A stretch of 64,000 bases of DNA, taken from NCBI RefSeq assembly GCF_030052815.1, contig NC_079510.1, positions 24,550,823-24,614,822 on the forward strand. The letters run 5' to 3'. Both the position numbers and the translations under genes were made by a program. This document shows positions 45,942 through 56,918 of this stretch, piece by piece. A model generated the notes under the pieces. The model was not told the DNA's origin and made no database searches. It saw only the letters and a program-made list of their open reading frames with translations. Source of the stretch: Hevea brasiliensis. Lineage: Eukaryota; Streptophyta; Magnoliopsida; Malpighiales; Euphorbiaceae. Position 1 is the first letter of the stretch; every line of letters begins with the position of its first letter.

Positions 45942-47049
45942 GTTGTGGCTCTTTTTGCCTTACTTGCTTGGTTCTTGGCCTTTAGGGTGGTGATTGTGAA
46001 TCATTCCCCCCCCCCCCCTCTTTAAGGAAGAACCTATTCTTCCTATAGATCTTTTAGTAGGTGTTATTGAGAGAAAGTCATGAAAGGGTTAGGATTTGTG
46101 AGAGAAAATTAAGAGGAGAAGAGGGCTTGTGAGGGGTTCTTGGAGAAGAAAGGATTTTACATAATGGGAATGGGTTTGTAATGTTTAAGAGGTATTTAAA
46201 GGGATGGGCATGTCTTTTCAAATTTTTTTTTTTGTGCCTCTTCAATATTAGATTTACGAAGAATTACATAGGGCCATATGTCACTATACAGGTCACCCCG
46301 TGTAACCTTCCATTTATTTTTTTCAAACTTTGGCATGTTACAAGGGCCATGTACTACTACACGGGGTAAGACCCGTATAACTTTCTGCCTCTTTTTTCTC
46401 TTTCTCATTTTAGCCTATTCCACTTACATGGGTTTATGTATAAGTGCACGGGGCACCCTGTGTAAGCTTTTGTTCTTTAAAATCCCATTCCTTTTTCTCC
46501 TATCTTAGTTACACAGGTCATGTGTCATTGCACGGGTCACCCAGGGTAACTTTTTAGAGTGTATTCATGTGTGTATTCATGGGTCTAGTAGGTTACACGA
46601 GTTGTGTAGTTTTACATGGGGTACCCCGCGTAACTTTTTAATCTTTTTTTTTTTTGGGTATTTTAAGTACTTTCTTTTTCCTATCTTTGCATGTTTTGAT
46701 GCTAACATGTTTCTAAATGTATGAATGAGATGTATAGTAGAGGTTAGCAAAAGAAGTACTTCCCCAGTTTTATAATTTTCTCTCTTGTGTGGTTTTGACT
46801 TATTAGTTCCATCCTTTCCTAACTTTTCGCTCCTTGTTTCTACCTTCATGTCCAAATTTAGGGTTTGGGGTTCTTATAAAACTTAAAAGAAATGAAGATA
46901 AAATGAGCAAAGATAAAATCAACTTAAACAAATTTAAAGTCTTAGGTTACCTCCTAAGGAGCACTTATTTATAGTTTTTAGCTTGATTGTTCCTTTTCGC
47001 TTGTGGTTGTGTAGGTAGGTTACTAAAGGAGTGTGTGGCTCGTTTTTTT
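45942..47049. other. Untranslated stretch between copia LTR and Athila-like pol
   Basis: No gene seen. A run of about 14 C lies near 46006-46019. From 46270 to 46640 a short motif around ACGGGNCACCCNGTGTAACTTTT recurs five times, some 70-90 bp apart. Placed after the end of the reversed integrase, it is probably the 3' untranslated part, and perhaps LTR, of the Athila-like element; I could not find an LTR boundary. Confidence 0.5.
46270..46640. repeat. Five spaced copies of a GTGTAAC motif
   Basis: Copies near 46290 (CACCCCGTGTAACCTTCC), 46360 (GGGTAAGACCCGTATAAC), 46448 (GGGCACCCTGTGTAAGC), 46533 (GGGTCACCCAGGGTAAC) and 46617 (GGGGTACCCCGCGTAAC), diverged and 70-90 bp apart. Confidence 0.65.
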
Positions 47050-48300
47050 ATTAGCTCTCCCAAGAAGTATGGCTTTAGCCATTGCTCATTGACCTTGAAA
47101 GTTCTTGAGGTCTCACTCTATACTTCTACTACTCCATGTGGGAAGACTTGTATAACTTTGAAGGGGCCGGACTATTTAAACCTTAGCTTTCCTAGGAATA
47201 GCTTCAGTCTAGAGTTAAAGAGGAAAACAAGATCTCCTTCTTTAGTTTCTCTTCTCATTATGTGCTTATCATGCTAGCTTTTAGTCCTTTCCTTAAAGAT
47301 CTTTGCATTTTGATAGGCATTTTGCCCAATCTCTTCCAATTCATTAAGCTGTAAAAGCCTTTTCTCTCTAGCAGATTTCAAATCGAAATAAAAGGTTTGA
47401 ATTGCCCAATAGGCTTTATGTTCAAGTTCGATAGGGAGATGGCATGATTTCTCATATACCAAGCAAAAGGGGATGGTTCCAATAGGAGTTTTGAAGGTAG
47501 TGCAGTATGCCCATAGTGCATCATCTAACTTCAAAGACCAGTCCTTCGTTGAGCGATTTACTATTTTTTCAAGGATCCTCTTGAATTCCCTATTTGAGAT
47601 CTCCATTTGTCCACTTGTTTGAGGATGGTATGGTGTTGCCACTTTGTGAGTCACTCCATATTTCCTTAGTAATGTTTCAAACTAGTTGTTACAAAAGTGA
47701 CTTCTCCTGTAACTAATAATTGCCCTTGGTGTGCTACATCTTATGAAGATGTATTTCTTAAGGAACTTGATCACTACCCTAGCATCATTTATTGGTGATG
47801 CTATTGCTTCTACCCATTTTGATACATAATCAACACCAACTAGGATGTACTTATTGCTAAATGAGGATGGGAATGGACCCATAAATCTACTACCTAGACA
47901 TCGAATAGTTCAATTTCAAATATACCATGGAGTGACATCTCGTTCCTTCTTGAAATGGTTCCCACTCTTTGGCACTGGTTGCATATCAACATAAAGTTTC
48001 TTACATCTTTAAATAAGTTTGGTTAGGCACTGGTTGCATATCAACATAAAGTTTCTTACATCTTTAAATAAGTTTGGCCAGTAGAATCCTACTTGTAATA
48101 TCTTTATTGCTGTTTTGGTGTTGCTATTTCGGTGGCACTGAAGTGTCCTCCATAGGGTGATGAATAGCAATGCTGTAGCACACTTTCTATTTCCTCCTCT
48201 AGCATGCATCTTCTAATTAGCCCATCATTACATCTCTTGTATAGCAGAGGTTCTTCCCAGGTGTAGTTCCTTATGTCATGTAAAAATTTCTTCTTCTATT
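47050..48300 (-). pseudogene. Athila-like integrase, decayed
   Basis: Minus strand pieces in several frames: zinc-finger end (FYWPNLFKDV, ICNQCL; 48209-48009), core start [15 protein letters not shown] (47882-47682), then [20 protein letters not shown] with the catalytic Glu and [16 protein letters not shown] (47654-47274), and the C-terminal NSRLKLFLGKLRFK and GPFKVIQVFPHG around 47100-47240. [14 protein letters not shown] is characteristic of the Athila group of Ty3/gypsy. The middle catalytic Asp region reads [11 protein letters not shown] instead of ISDGGSHFCN. Confidence 0.8.
47971..48080. repeat. 55-bp exact tandem duplication inside integrase
   Basis: GGCACTGGTTGCATATCAAC... at 47971-48025 is repeated at 48026-48080; the copies differ only in the last few bases (GGTTA/GGCCA). 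It disrupts the zinc-finger coding frame. Confidence 0.9.
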
Positions 48301-48860
48301 GTTAGGACATATTGCGTGGCAAAACCTTGCATACAAGATAGCTAATAATGTCAGCATACCATGGGGTTTGGGAGATTGCTAACACGTGCTCATCTGGAAA
48401 GGAGTCATCAATTGGTAGGTCTTCGATAGAGTCCCCTATGTCTTCCTGCTTGAGTCTGGTGAGGTGGTCAACTGCCACATTCTCAGTCTCCTTTTTATCT
48501 TTGATTTCAAAATTCAATTCTTGTAAAAGAAGAATCCACCGAATCAACCTTGGTTTTGCTTCCTTTTTATTTAAGAGGTACTAGATAACAGCATGGTCTA
48601 TGTATACAATGACTTTGGACCCAACTAAGTAGGATTTGAACTTGTCCATTACAAACACTACAGCTAAAAGTTCTTTTTTTGTTGTTGCATAGTTGACCCG
48701 TGCATCAACAAGTATCTTGCTTGCATAGTAGATAGCATAAACTTTTCTATCCTTACTTTGTCCAAGTACTGCTCCTACTATATAGTCACTTGCATTGCAC
48801 ATCACCTCAAATGGCAGCTCCCAATCTAGTGGTTACATTATTGGTGAAGAAATTAAGGAT
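48301..48860 (-). pseudogene. Athila-like RNase H, decayed
   Basis: Minus strand: CNASDYIVGAVLGQ, AIYYASKILVDARVNYATTKKELLAVV, KSYLVGSKVIVYIDHAVI to 48581, then [30 protein letters not shown] (48547-48302). The first catalytic Asp of CDASD is Asn. Confidence 0.8.
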
Positions 48861-49640
48861 TCCTTTATCATGCAAAATGAATCAAGGCAACTTTAATCAA
48901 AGTCAAAAGGAACATCCTAATTTAACAAGTTGGTTAATAACTTAGCTATTTTTGAGAAGTCTTTGATAAATCTTCTGTAAAATTCTGCATGTCCCAAAAC
49001 GCTTCACACTCCTTTGACTGATGAAGGTGGTGGCATTTTCTCAATTATCTCGATCTTTACTTTGTCTACTTTAATCCCTTTTCTGATACAAGGTGACCAA
49101 GAACTATCCCCTCTCTTGTCTAAAATGGCATTTTTCCCAATTTAGAACTAGGTCTGACTCCTCACATCTTCGTAACATTTTAGACAGGTTAGCTAAATAC
49201 TCATCAAAAGTGGTTTCATAAACAGAGAAATTATCCATAAAAACTTCCATTATATTTTAAATAAAATTAGAAAAAATGGTTATTATGCATATTTAAAAAG
49301 TGGTTGGGGCATTACAAAAACTAAAAGGCATTCTCCTATAGGCAAAAGTATCATAGGGATAGGTAAATGTGGTCTTTTCTTAATCTTCTAGGTGAATTGG
49401 GATTTGATAAAATCTTGAATACTCATCTAAGTAACAGAAATGGACTAGCCTTTCTAGCATTTGATCTATGAATGGAAGAGGAAAATGATCCTTTCTGGTG
49501 GCATTATTTAGTTTTCTATAATCAATACACATATGCTAATCAGTGACTGTTTTATTAGGGATTAGCTTCTTGTTTTCATTTTTTATAACAGTTGTCTCAC
49601 CCTTTTTAGGCACTACGTGTAACAAATTAATCCATTTACT
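48861..49640 (-). pseudogene. Athila-like reverse transcriptase, decayed and cut
   Basis: No long frame. On the minus strand fragments such as KLIPNKTVTD, CIDYRKLNNA (about 49500-49590) and MEVFMDNFSVYETTFDEYLA (about 49195-49255) can be pieced together with shifts; the FMDD-type active site reads FMDN. The upstream part of the element is cut off by the copia LTR at 49641. Confidence 0.75.
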
Positions 49641-50224
49641 TGTTAGTAGTATGCCCTAAAGCATATCATTATTATATGTATCTTATACATATTTTTATTA
49701 ATAAAAAGCAATTACACTTTTCTGTTTACATAATCTATTTATGTGTAATTGAAAAGGTCTATTGATATTTTGTTAAAAATTCTATTCTTAAGTTGTTAAG
49801 AATATGAGTGACAGTATTTCTAGCACAAAGTATCATAAATTGGTTCACAATCGAGGATATTTCACAAAGGACATGACTTATCCAGAAAGATTGTGATCAT
49901 GTTTGTTCCCAAAGTATTAATATGAGATATTAATGAGTTGGAATAGTAAGTCTCATACCATATAACAAACATGATAGGCACTTATTTGATAAGTAGGCTG
50001 AACCAGTGATGCTTATGATAAACACGTGGAGTTTACTCTTGTCAATGCATTATCATAGATCATATCAGTGCATATAATCTTTAGACTTGAGATAACACAG
50101 TTATTTTATATATAGGTGGCATGAGTTTGATACTGCTTTCATACTCGTATTGTGTATGAGTATACAGGCATGTGTTGGCTCCTACTGGTTATATATGGAG
50201 ATAGGTGTTAATCAAGATGGCATC
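49641..50224 (+). repeat. Copia LTR fragment H
   Basis: Starts TGTTAGTAGTATGCCCTAAAGC and follows the copia LTR order to about 590 bases (ATATGGAGATAGGTGTTAATCAAGATGG), where LTR E interrupts it. It is inserted in the Athila-like RT. The remainder is not in the window. Confidence 0.87.
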
Positions 50225-50267
50225 TATAACACTCCTATATTAAGTAGTCTATACATTCTACGGTTCC
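50225..50267 (+). repeat. LTR E, part 1
   Basis: TATAACACTCCTATATTAAGTAG..., a chromovirus LTR start with the first TG changed to TA. It ends at GTTCC, the target of solo LTR F. Confidence 0.75.
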
Positions 50268-50876
50268 TGTAACATCCTCATTTTCGTAGTCCGTACATTC
50301 TACTGTTCCGATAGCTAATGTCTGCCCCGGAAAGTCGGAATGCCTGAAACTACACTTCGGTGATAATGAACAGACATATAATGATGAAATAAATATGAAG
50401 AAAATGCAAGAAAAATCAAAGATAAATAAAAGAGAGAAAATGAAGCTAAGTTAAATGAGCCGACACCACAGCGATGGGTGATCGCACTGGGAAGGCCGTT
50501 GCTGACCCCAGGACCGTGGGGAACCCTCAGTGTTTAATTTTGGGACGTAAGTAAAGGTCTATCGAAATATAATTGACACTAGAATTATTAAAGAAAATTA
50601 ATAAATTAGTACAAAGAAAAACGAAAAATTGAGAAACAGACAAAAATCGGTGTTACCGAAAAATCAGGAATATAGCCCGAAGTGGGGTATTTTGGTCATT
50701 TGACACCTAGAGTTGCCTTTTGACCTAAATGTCCATTAAAAATAAGTAATATAAAAATTTTGAAAATGTCATGAAAATAAGAAATATTACACATAATGTA
50801 AATTAAAGGAAAATAAGGACATTAGTGCAATTAGGGAAAACTTGGATTATTATAATGTTAATGTTAATTAGTGGAG

Positions 50877-50907
50877 CACTAAGTGGACACTTAGTGGACT
50901 ATAAAAG
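50877..50907 (+). promoter_or_regulatory. Palindrome and TATA box in LTR F
   Basis: CACTAAGTG-GA-CACTTAGTG (9-bp perfect arms) at 50877-50896, directly followed by TATAAAAG at 50900-50907. It holds the same place as TGACATCA-type palindromes in A-C, with entirely different bases. Confidence 0.6.
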
Positions 50908-52169
50908 CTCACTTGAAGACAAAGTGGACAACCATTTCATCACTTTCATCTTCTCCATTCTTCTTTGCCGAATTAAAAATCCTCCAAGCTTCATCCATGG
51001 CCGCCCAATATACAAGCCTTCATCCACCTATGATCAAGCCATCATTTCTTCAAGAGTCCTTCATTAAACTTGTTCTACACATCATGGGCAGCATGTAGGA
51101 AGCAAGAAAGAGGAGTTTTGGTAAAGTTTAATCAAGACCAAGTTGAGGTTAGTGCTAGTTTTCCTTACCTCACTTAATTAAACTTTGTACTAAGGTGGAG
51201 ATGAGTTGAATTATTGAAAAATTGGAAGGATTGGATGAATATTTAATGGTGATTGAATTTGGCAGCCATGGAACCTAAAGAGGTTTGAATTATCTTTACA
51301 TGTAGTTGATGGGAAATGATATTGATTAAGGTAGTTAGAGGTCCTAGCAAATTAACTTTATGTGTATGTTGAGATTGAGTAATTGAATTAGGAGTTTGAA
51401 AGAATTGTTGAAGACCTTGGATAAATGTTGAATTGGGGCAGCCTTGAGAAGCATGAAAATGGTTAATTTATGCATATTATTGTTGATTAATGATGCTCAA
51501 TTTATGTGATTGTAAGTGGTAGAATTTAATTGTAAGAGTACATGTGAGGTTGACAATGTGAAAGTGGGTTTTGAACAAAATTTTGAAGACTTGGACAATT
51601 GAGCTTGAAATTGGCAGCCTATAATATTATGAAATTGTATGTGAATTTATGTAATATATTGATGAGATGTGATGGTATTAAATTGTGGGCAGCATGTGTA
51701 GTTAAAATGGAAGTGTTTGTATAACATAAGTGTTGATGTACATTGAATTTGGGTGGATGTAAATGTTGAAGTTTAATGGTGTATTGTGTGCCTTGTGCCC
51801 TTGAGTATTGTGCCCAGAATTCTTGCTGGAATTGTGTATAATATATATATATAGAAGTGCCATAGATTGAATATTGAAGTATTGGGAGGAGGAGGATTGT
51901 TAAAATTGGAAGTGTGATGTTCAAATGCAGGTTGTGTATGTTGGCAGCACTTAAATTAGGTCATAAGTGCAATATTGTGAACCCAATTGGTATGAGGCCA
52001 ATGGGGAGTGAAACTAGACACCAAATTGGCCAACTTTCTTGTAGAAATGTTGCCAAAATTCTGCCTAGAAACTGACCTTAAAAATGACCAAATCCGGAAT
52101 AGCAACTTTGCAACCCAGATTTTTGACCATATGAACAGTAGTCCTTGGGATGACCATAACTCACTCAAA

Positions 52170-53160
52170 ACAGGTCCAATTGACCTGAAATTTTTACCAT
52201 GATTAGTTTAGACATAGATCTACAATTCATATGAAGACACCAAAGCCCATAAATTTCCAGAACTAAGTCAAATAGCTTGCACAAGTTCAGGTACCAAAAC
52301 TGCCAGAACTAAAATTGACCAAATTTTGCACTAAAGGTGCAATCTGTCCAACTTTAGTAAATTGACCATATATTGGTCTATACAACTCAGAATGACCTGA
52401 AATTTTGCACAAAGTGCAATAAAACATAGATCTACAATTCATATGAAGACACCAAAGCCCAGAAATGGCCAGAACTAAGTCAAATAGCTTGCACAAATTC
52501 AGGTACCAAAATTGCCAGAACTAAAATTGACCAAATTTTGCACTAAAGGTGCAATCTGTCCAACTTTAGTAAATTGACCATATCTTGGTCTATATAACTC
52601 AGAATGACCTAAAATTTTGCCCCGCGTGCAATAAGACATAGACCTACAAGTTTGTAGTTTAGACCGAAACCCAAAAACTGAGGGAACTAGGTCGTTCGGC
52701 TAGGTTGAAATAGTACACCGAAATCCAATAAATTGCAATAAAATGCAATACACTTGGAAATGAAATTGGTAACATATACCAACACTAAAAGGCTATAAAA
52801 TGTGACATATTGGTAACATTAGAATTGACTCACGTAGAGTGCATCAAGGGTCATCATTATAGGTTGACTAATGAAATGAATTAAAGGGAATAGTACCAAG
52901 AGAAATAGGACTTTAAGCTAGACAAATCTAGCACACAAAAATTGAGAAATTGACCAAATTTTGCACCAAAGGTGCAATCTGTCTAGTTTTAGTAAATTGA
53001 CCATAACTTGGTCTATACAACTCGGAATGACCTGAAATTTTGCCCTCTTGCAATGAGACATAGAGCTATAATTTTGCTTCTTTGACTAGAAGCTAAAAAC
53101 CAAGAGAAATAGGACTTTAAGCTAGACCAATCTAGCACACAAAAATTGAGAATTTGACAT
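52170..53160 (+). repeat. About 212-bp tandem repeats in LTR F
   Basis: ACATAGATCTACAATTC starts at 52212 and 52424, with a diverged third start at 52636, so the period is 212. Further diverged partial copies (GCACCAAAGGTGCAATCTG, GAGAAATAGGACTTTAAGC) occur to about 53160 with a spacing near 204. Confidence 0.85.
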
Positions 53161-54060
53161 TTACATACAACGATGCTTGAAGCAATTTGGCAATGAATGC
53201 CAACTTGTAAAAAAAGGGTAAATTACACTATATTGGCAGCATATTGAAATGCAAATTGTGACATGTTGATACTAGAATCAACTTATCCATGATGTATAAA
53301 AAGGTCAATATTTTCATTGACCAGTGAATTGTGTAATGACCAGTAAACCCTGAAAATAAAGAAATAAATATTTAATCTTGTAATATGCCCTAGTTTGCCT
53401 AGTTGACTAGTTTGGATAGGTTGGCATGCTAATAGGATTCTGACAGCTGTTCTGTAAATGACTTTACGTCATATTGTGTTTTATGGCTTATTATGCCATA
53501 CTATGATTTTAATAGCCTATGGCTATACAGTTTGTGTTATTATACTCGGCTTAATGCCTGATTGATTATATGGCTTTTTAGCCACACTGTTTGCACACCG
53601 GGAGATACTTTGTGACCGATGGTGTGACGGCCCGAGGTACTAGGTACCCAGTGCTAGTATATCCGTTTATCCAGTCTGGTAAGTGTATAGGCTATATGGG
53701 CAGTCATTTAAAACATTATTCAATTCAGGAAGCTGAGTTAAGTTAAGTATAATAAAATTTCAGTACAATTAAATTAAGTATTGAATGAATGAGTAAAAGA
53801 AATTAGCAAAAGCAACATAACAAAAATATAAATTGCAGAATCGTAGAGACTTGAAATACAATACAGTTAGAATAATTTGTATACTGGGTAGTATTACTGA
53901 AAAGTTATAAACTAAGCACTTCCAAAGAGAAACAAACTAGTATATAAGATTGTTGATACTAGAAATACCATACCAAATTAAATTGATTCTCGAGTATCCG
54001 AATTATGATTTATTTCTTTCTTTATTTGTATATATTATTTCTTGTTATACTATTGCACCA

Positions 54061-54101
54061 CTAAGCAGAAATGCTTAGCGCGATAGAATTGCTTCCTCGC
54101 G
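54061..54101 (+). other. Stem-loop module in LTR F
   Basis: Stem 1 CTAAGCA-GAAA-TGCTTAG is perfect with a GAAA loop; stem 2 CGCGA/TCGCG. Compare CGCGT/ACGCG in A and CGCAT/ATGCG in D. Confidence 0.6.
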
Positions 54102-54758
54102 CAAGTACTGAAGGTAAAACCAGTAGACTGTCAACTGAGATTTTTGGAGTCCAGATCTGCAAAAGTGTCAGAAGAGTTCAAGATTGTCACCTCCTTAGCA
54201 ATACATGTAGATAGGGCTCATTTTATACATGTTATGTATATTGTTCATTCCTAGCACATTGTAAATTATTTGTATATCTTGTACAAAATAAACTCATGTA
54301 ATTAACCTATGAATTATGGAAGCTACTCAAAGTAAGTATTTTAATATGTGAATTGAATTTGAGTTATAATGAGATTGTACTTGTGAATATTGAGATGTTG
54401 AAAATCTGATGAGATATCTGAGAAATCTGGACACTGTATTGAGATACATTATGTTCGAAAATTTTTGAGACTATTAAGTTTGAGAAATTGAGTATATATT
54501 GAAATTGTTTTTGGCAGGTTCAGAAGAACTATTAGTCCAAATTACAGTCGGCACGTTGCCGGATTATTATTAAAATTTTTGAAATTTCCAAATTAGTTAG
54601 ATTTTGATAAAAGTAAAAATAACCTAAACCTTAAATAAAGTTTTTGAACAAGTAAATTAAGAACTGTAATGAAATCAGACAAGATCAGGTGCTCCGGCAC
54701 GCCGTGTAGCACGCCTTGCTCGGCTATACTGCAGTCGGGTGAGGGGTGTTACAATTCC

Positions 54759-56918
54759 AGTGACTAGTGTCTGTCCGGATAGTCAGGTTATCTAGAACTA
54801 TATCTGTGTCATTTAGAAAAGCCATAAATAAAAATTAATAGAAATTATATGAAGGTGAAATAGAAATAAGAAAAACAAGGCATAATGGGTTAAATGAGCC
54901 GAGGTCCCGGCGATGGGTGACCAAACCGGGAAGTGACTACGAGCTCAGTTGCTACCCTAATTTTGTGTGGGACCCTATGACACCCCAAGCCTAAGGATAA
55001 TTGTGAAGCTAATGGTAATGTGAAAACCATAGAAAAGAATAGAAAACCAGTTCAAATAATTGAATCAGAGTTCGGGAAGTAACTTAGTGCTATTGGAAAA
55101 ATTGATCAGACCAATAAGGGGCAATTGGGCCAATTCATCCTTAGAGGTGCCTCCTGGCCTAGATGTCCATTAAAATGTGTGAAACTAAAATATTAAAAAA
55201 TAGATTAAAAATGAAGAAGCATAGAGAAAGAAATGAAAATTGCAAAATATAATTGAATTATGACATCATGCATGACATAATTAAATTTTTAAATTTAATT
55301 AATTATTTATGGGATAATTATCTAACTATAAGAAGACAAAATTTAAAAGGAAAATCATTTCCTTCTTCCCCAAAAATTTCAGCTGGCTCACCTATTCCCT
55401 TCTCTCTCTTTATCCTTTCAATTCCTCCATTAATGGTCACCTTAAGCTTCTTAAAACCTAATCCTTCTTCATAAATTCCATACTCACCAAAGTGAAGTCT
55501 TGCTATTTGGCCTTGATAAAGAGATTGGGAATAAGAAAAATAAAAAAGAAGTGTAGGATTGAGGATACAAAATCTGCTCACCTAAGGTAAGTCTCTCTCT
55601 ACATTTAAATTGGTTTATATTTGTAGAAATAAGATTGAACAAGAAGAATTAACTTGAGAAAATTAAAAAATGATGCTTAGAAAGGAACCCTAGAATTTCG
55701 GCCAACCTAAGAAGAAGTGGGAATTGATGGAAATTAATGGAATTAAACAAGTCTTTAAGCTTAAATGATTAGGTGTAAGTGATTAGTATACTTGAATTGC
55801 ATGAATTGTGGTAATTGGAAAATTAGAGTTCATAATGATTAGGGTTTTGGAGGAATTTGGGGATTTTTGGGAATTGTTGACCAATTGATGTGTATAATGC
55901 TCAATTTTGGTCATTTAGTATGTTTTGAATTGGGAATTGAGGAATGGGATTGAAAGAGTTGAGAATTGTGGAATTGGTGAATTCTGGACCAATGAGTCTA
56001 GCAAGCTTACATGGCCATAGGTAGAATTGTGTTGCTCTAATTGGTATGACGCCAATTGGAAATGAAATTAGGGTCATAATGCTACATTTTTTATGAAGAA
56101 ATCTTACCCAAAAACTAACCATAAGTTAGTCTAAAATTTGGTTGAATTCGGAATTGGTGCCTTGATTCTGGGCAGAATTGACCAAATAAATAGTACATGT
56201 TCAATTGGCCATAACTTTGTGTAGAAAGGTTCAAATGACCTGATCTTTGAACCATTGGAAAGCTTAGATATAGTAGAACAACTTTCATAAAGAATACAAA
56301 CCCAAATTTTGACTATAACAATTTTCATGAAGAACACAAACTCAAATTCTGACCATAACCAATTCAAATTGCTAACTAAATTTAGGCCATCAAATCTGTC
56401 ATAACCAAATTTGCCCAGAAATTCTGGATAATAACCAATCTGGCCAGTTACGGTAAAAATACCATAACTTGAGCTACAAAACTCCAAATAGAGTGATTCA
56501 AAAAGGGAATTAAACTAGAAACATTAAAGAACAACTTTGATGAAGAAAGTTTAGCCAAATTTCTACTGTAGATTGGTCAAATGGAACAGTAAACATTAGT
56601 GACTAAATCTAAAATTTTGGGATTAATTCTATTAGGCCTTGCATTGCAATTGGCAACCAATGCCAACAAAATTGTGACCCAAAATGTGGTAGGACCATAT
56701 GTTTAGAAATTATATACCTAGTAATTATGAAAAAATCAATATTTTGCATGAATAGTAAAGTGAATAGTAACTGTAAATACACTAAATGTAAAGAACTCAA
56801 CCCTTATGAGAAGTTATAGGTAAAATTAAATATGCAAAATTTAATTGTTGGAATTATCATTAGAAATGAGTTGGATGAATATTGAAACACTTTAATTTTG
56901 TATTTCAGTGGGAAAAGA
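54759..56918 (+). repeat. LTR E, part 2
   Basis: Resumes after F with AGTGACTAGTGTCTGTCCGG and shows the usual LTR order (AAATGAGCCGAGGTCCCGGCGATGG at 54893, imperfect palindrome AATTATG...CATAATT at 55256-55282, ACCAATCTGGCCAG near 56435). It stops at 56918, where reversed LTR G begins; about the last quarter of E is not in the window. No gene. Confidence 0.75.

Larger units (their letters stand above)
50268..54753 (+). mobile_element. Solo LTR F, 4.5 kb
   Basis: TGTAACATCC...GGGTGTTACA with duplication GTTCC (50263-50267) and ATTCC (54754-54758), one mismatch. No internal region, so a solo LTR left by LTR-LTR recombination. About 1.4 kb longer than the LTRs of A-C, mainly because of the 212-bp repeats at 52170-53160. 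It has a palindrome (50877-50896) followed by a TATAAAAG box (50900-50907), and the stem module at 54061-54101. Confidence 0.88.

Noticed and set aside
46006..46019. Run of C as a regulatory feature
   Set aside because: A simple homopolymer with no partner structure, probably slippage or basecalling.
50268..54753. F as a full-length element or as several adjacent LTRs
   Set aside because: There is one start and one end with a 5-bp flanking duplication, no primer site, polypurine tract or coding sequence; the extra length is internal tandem repeats.
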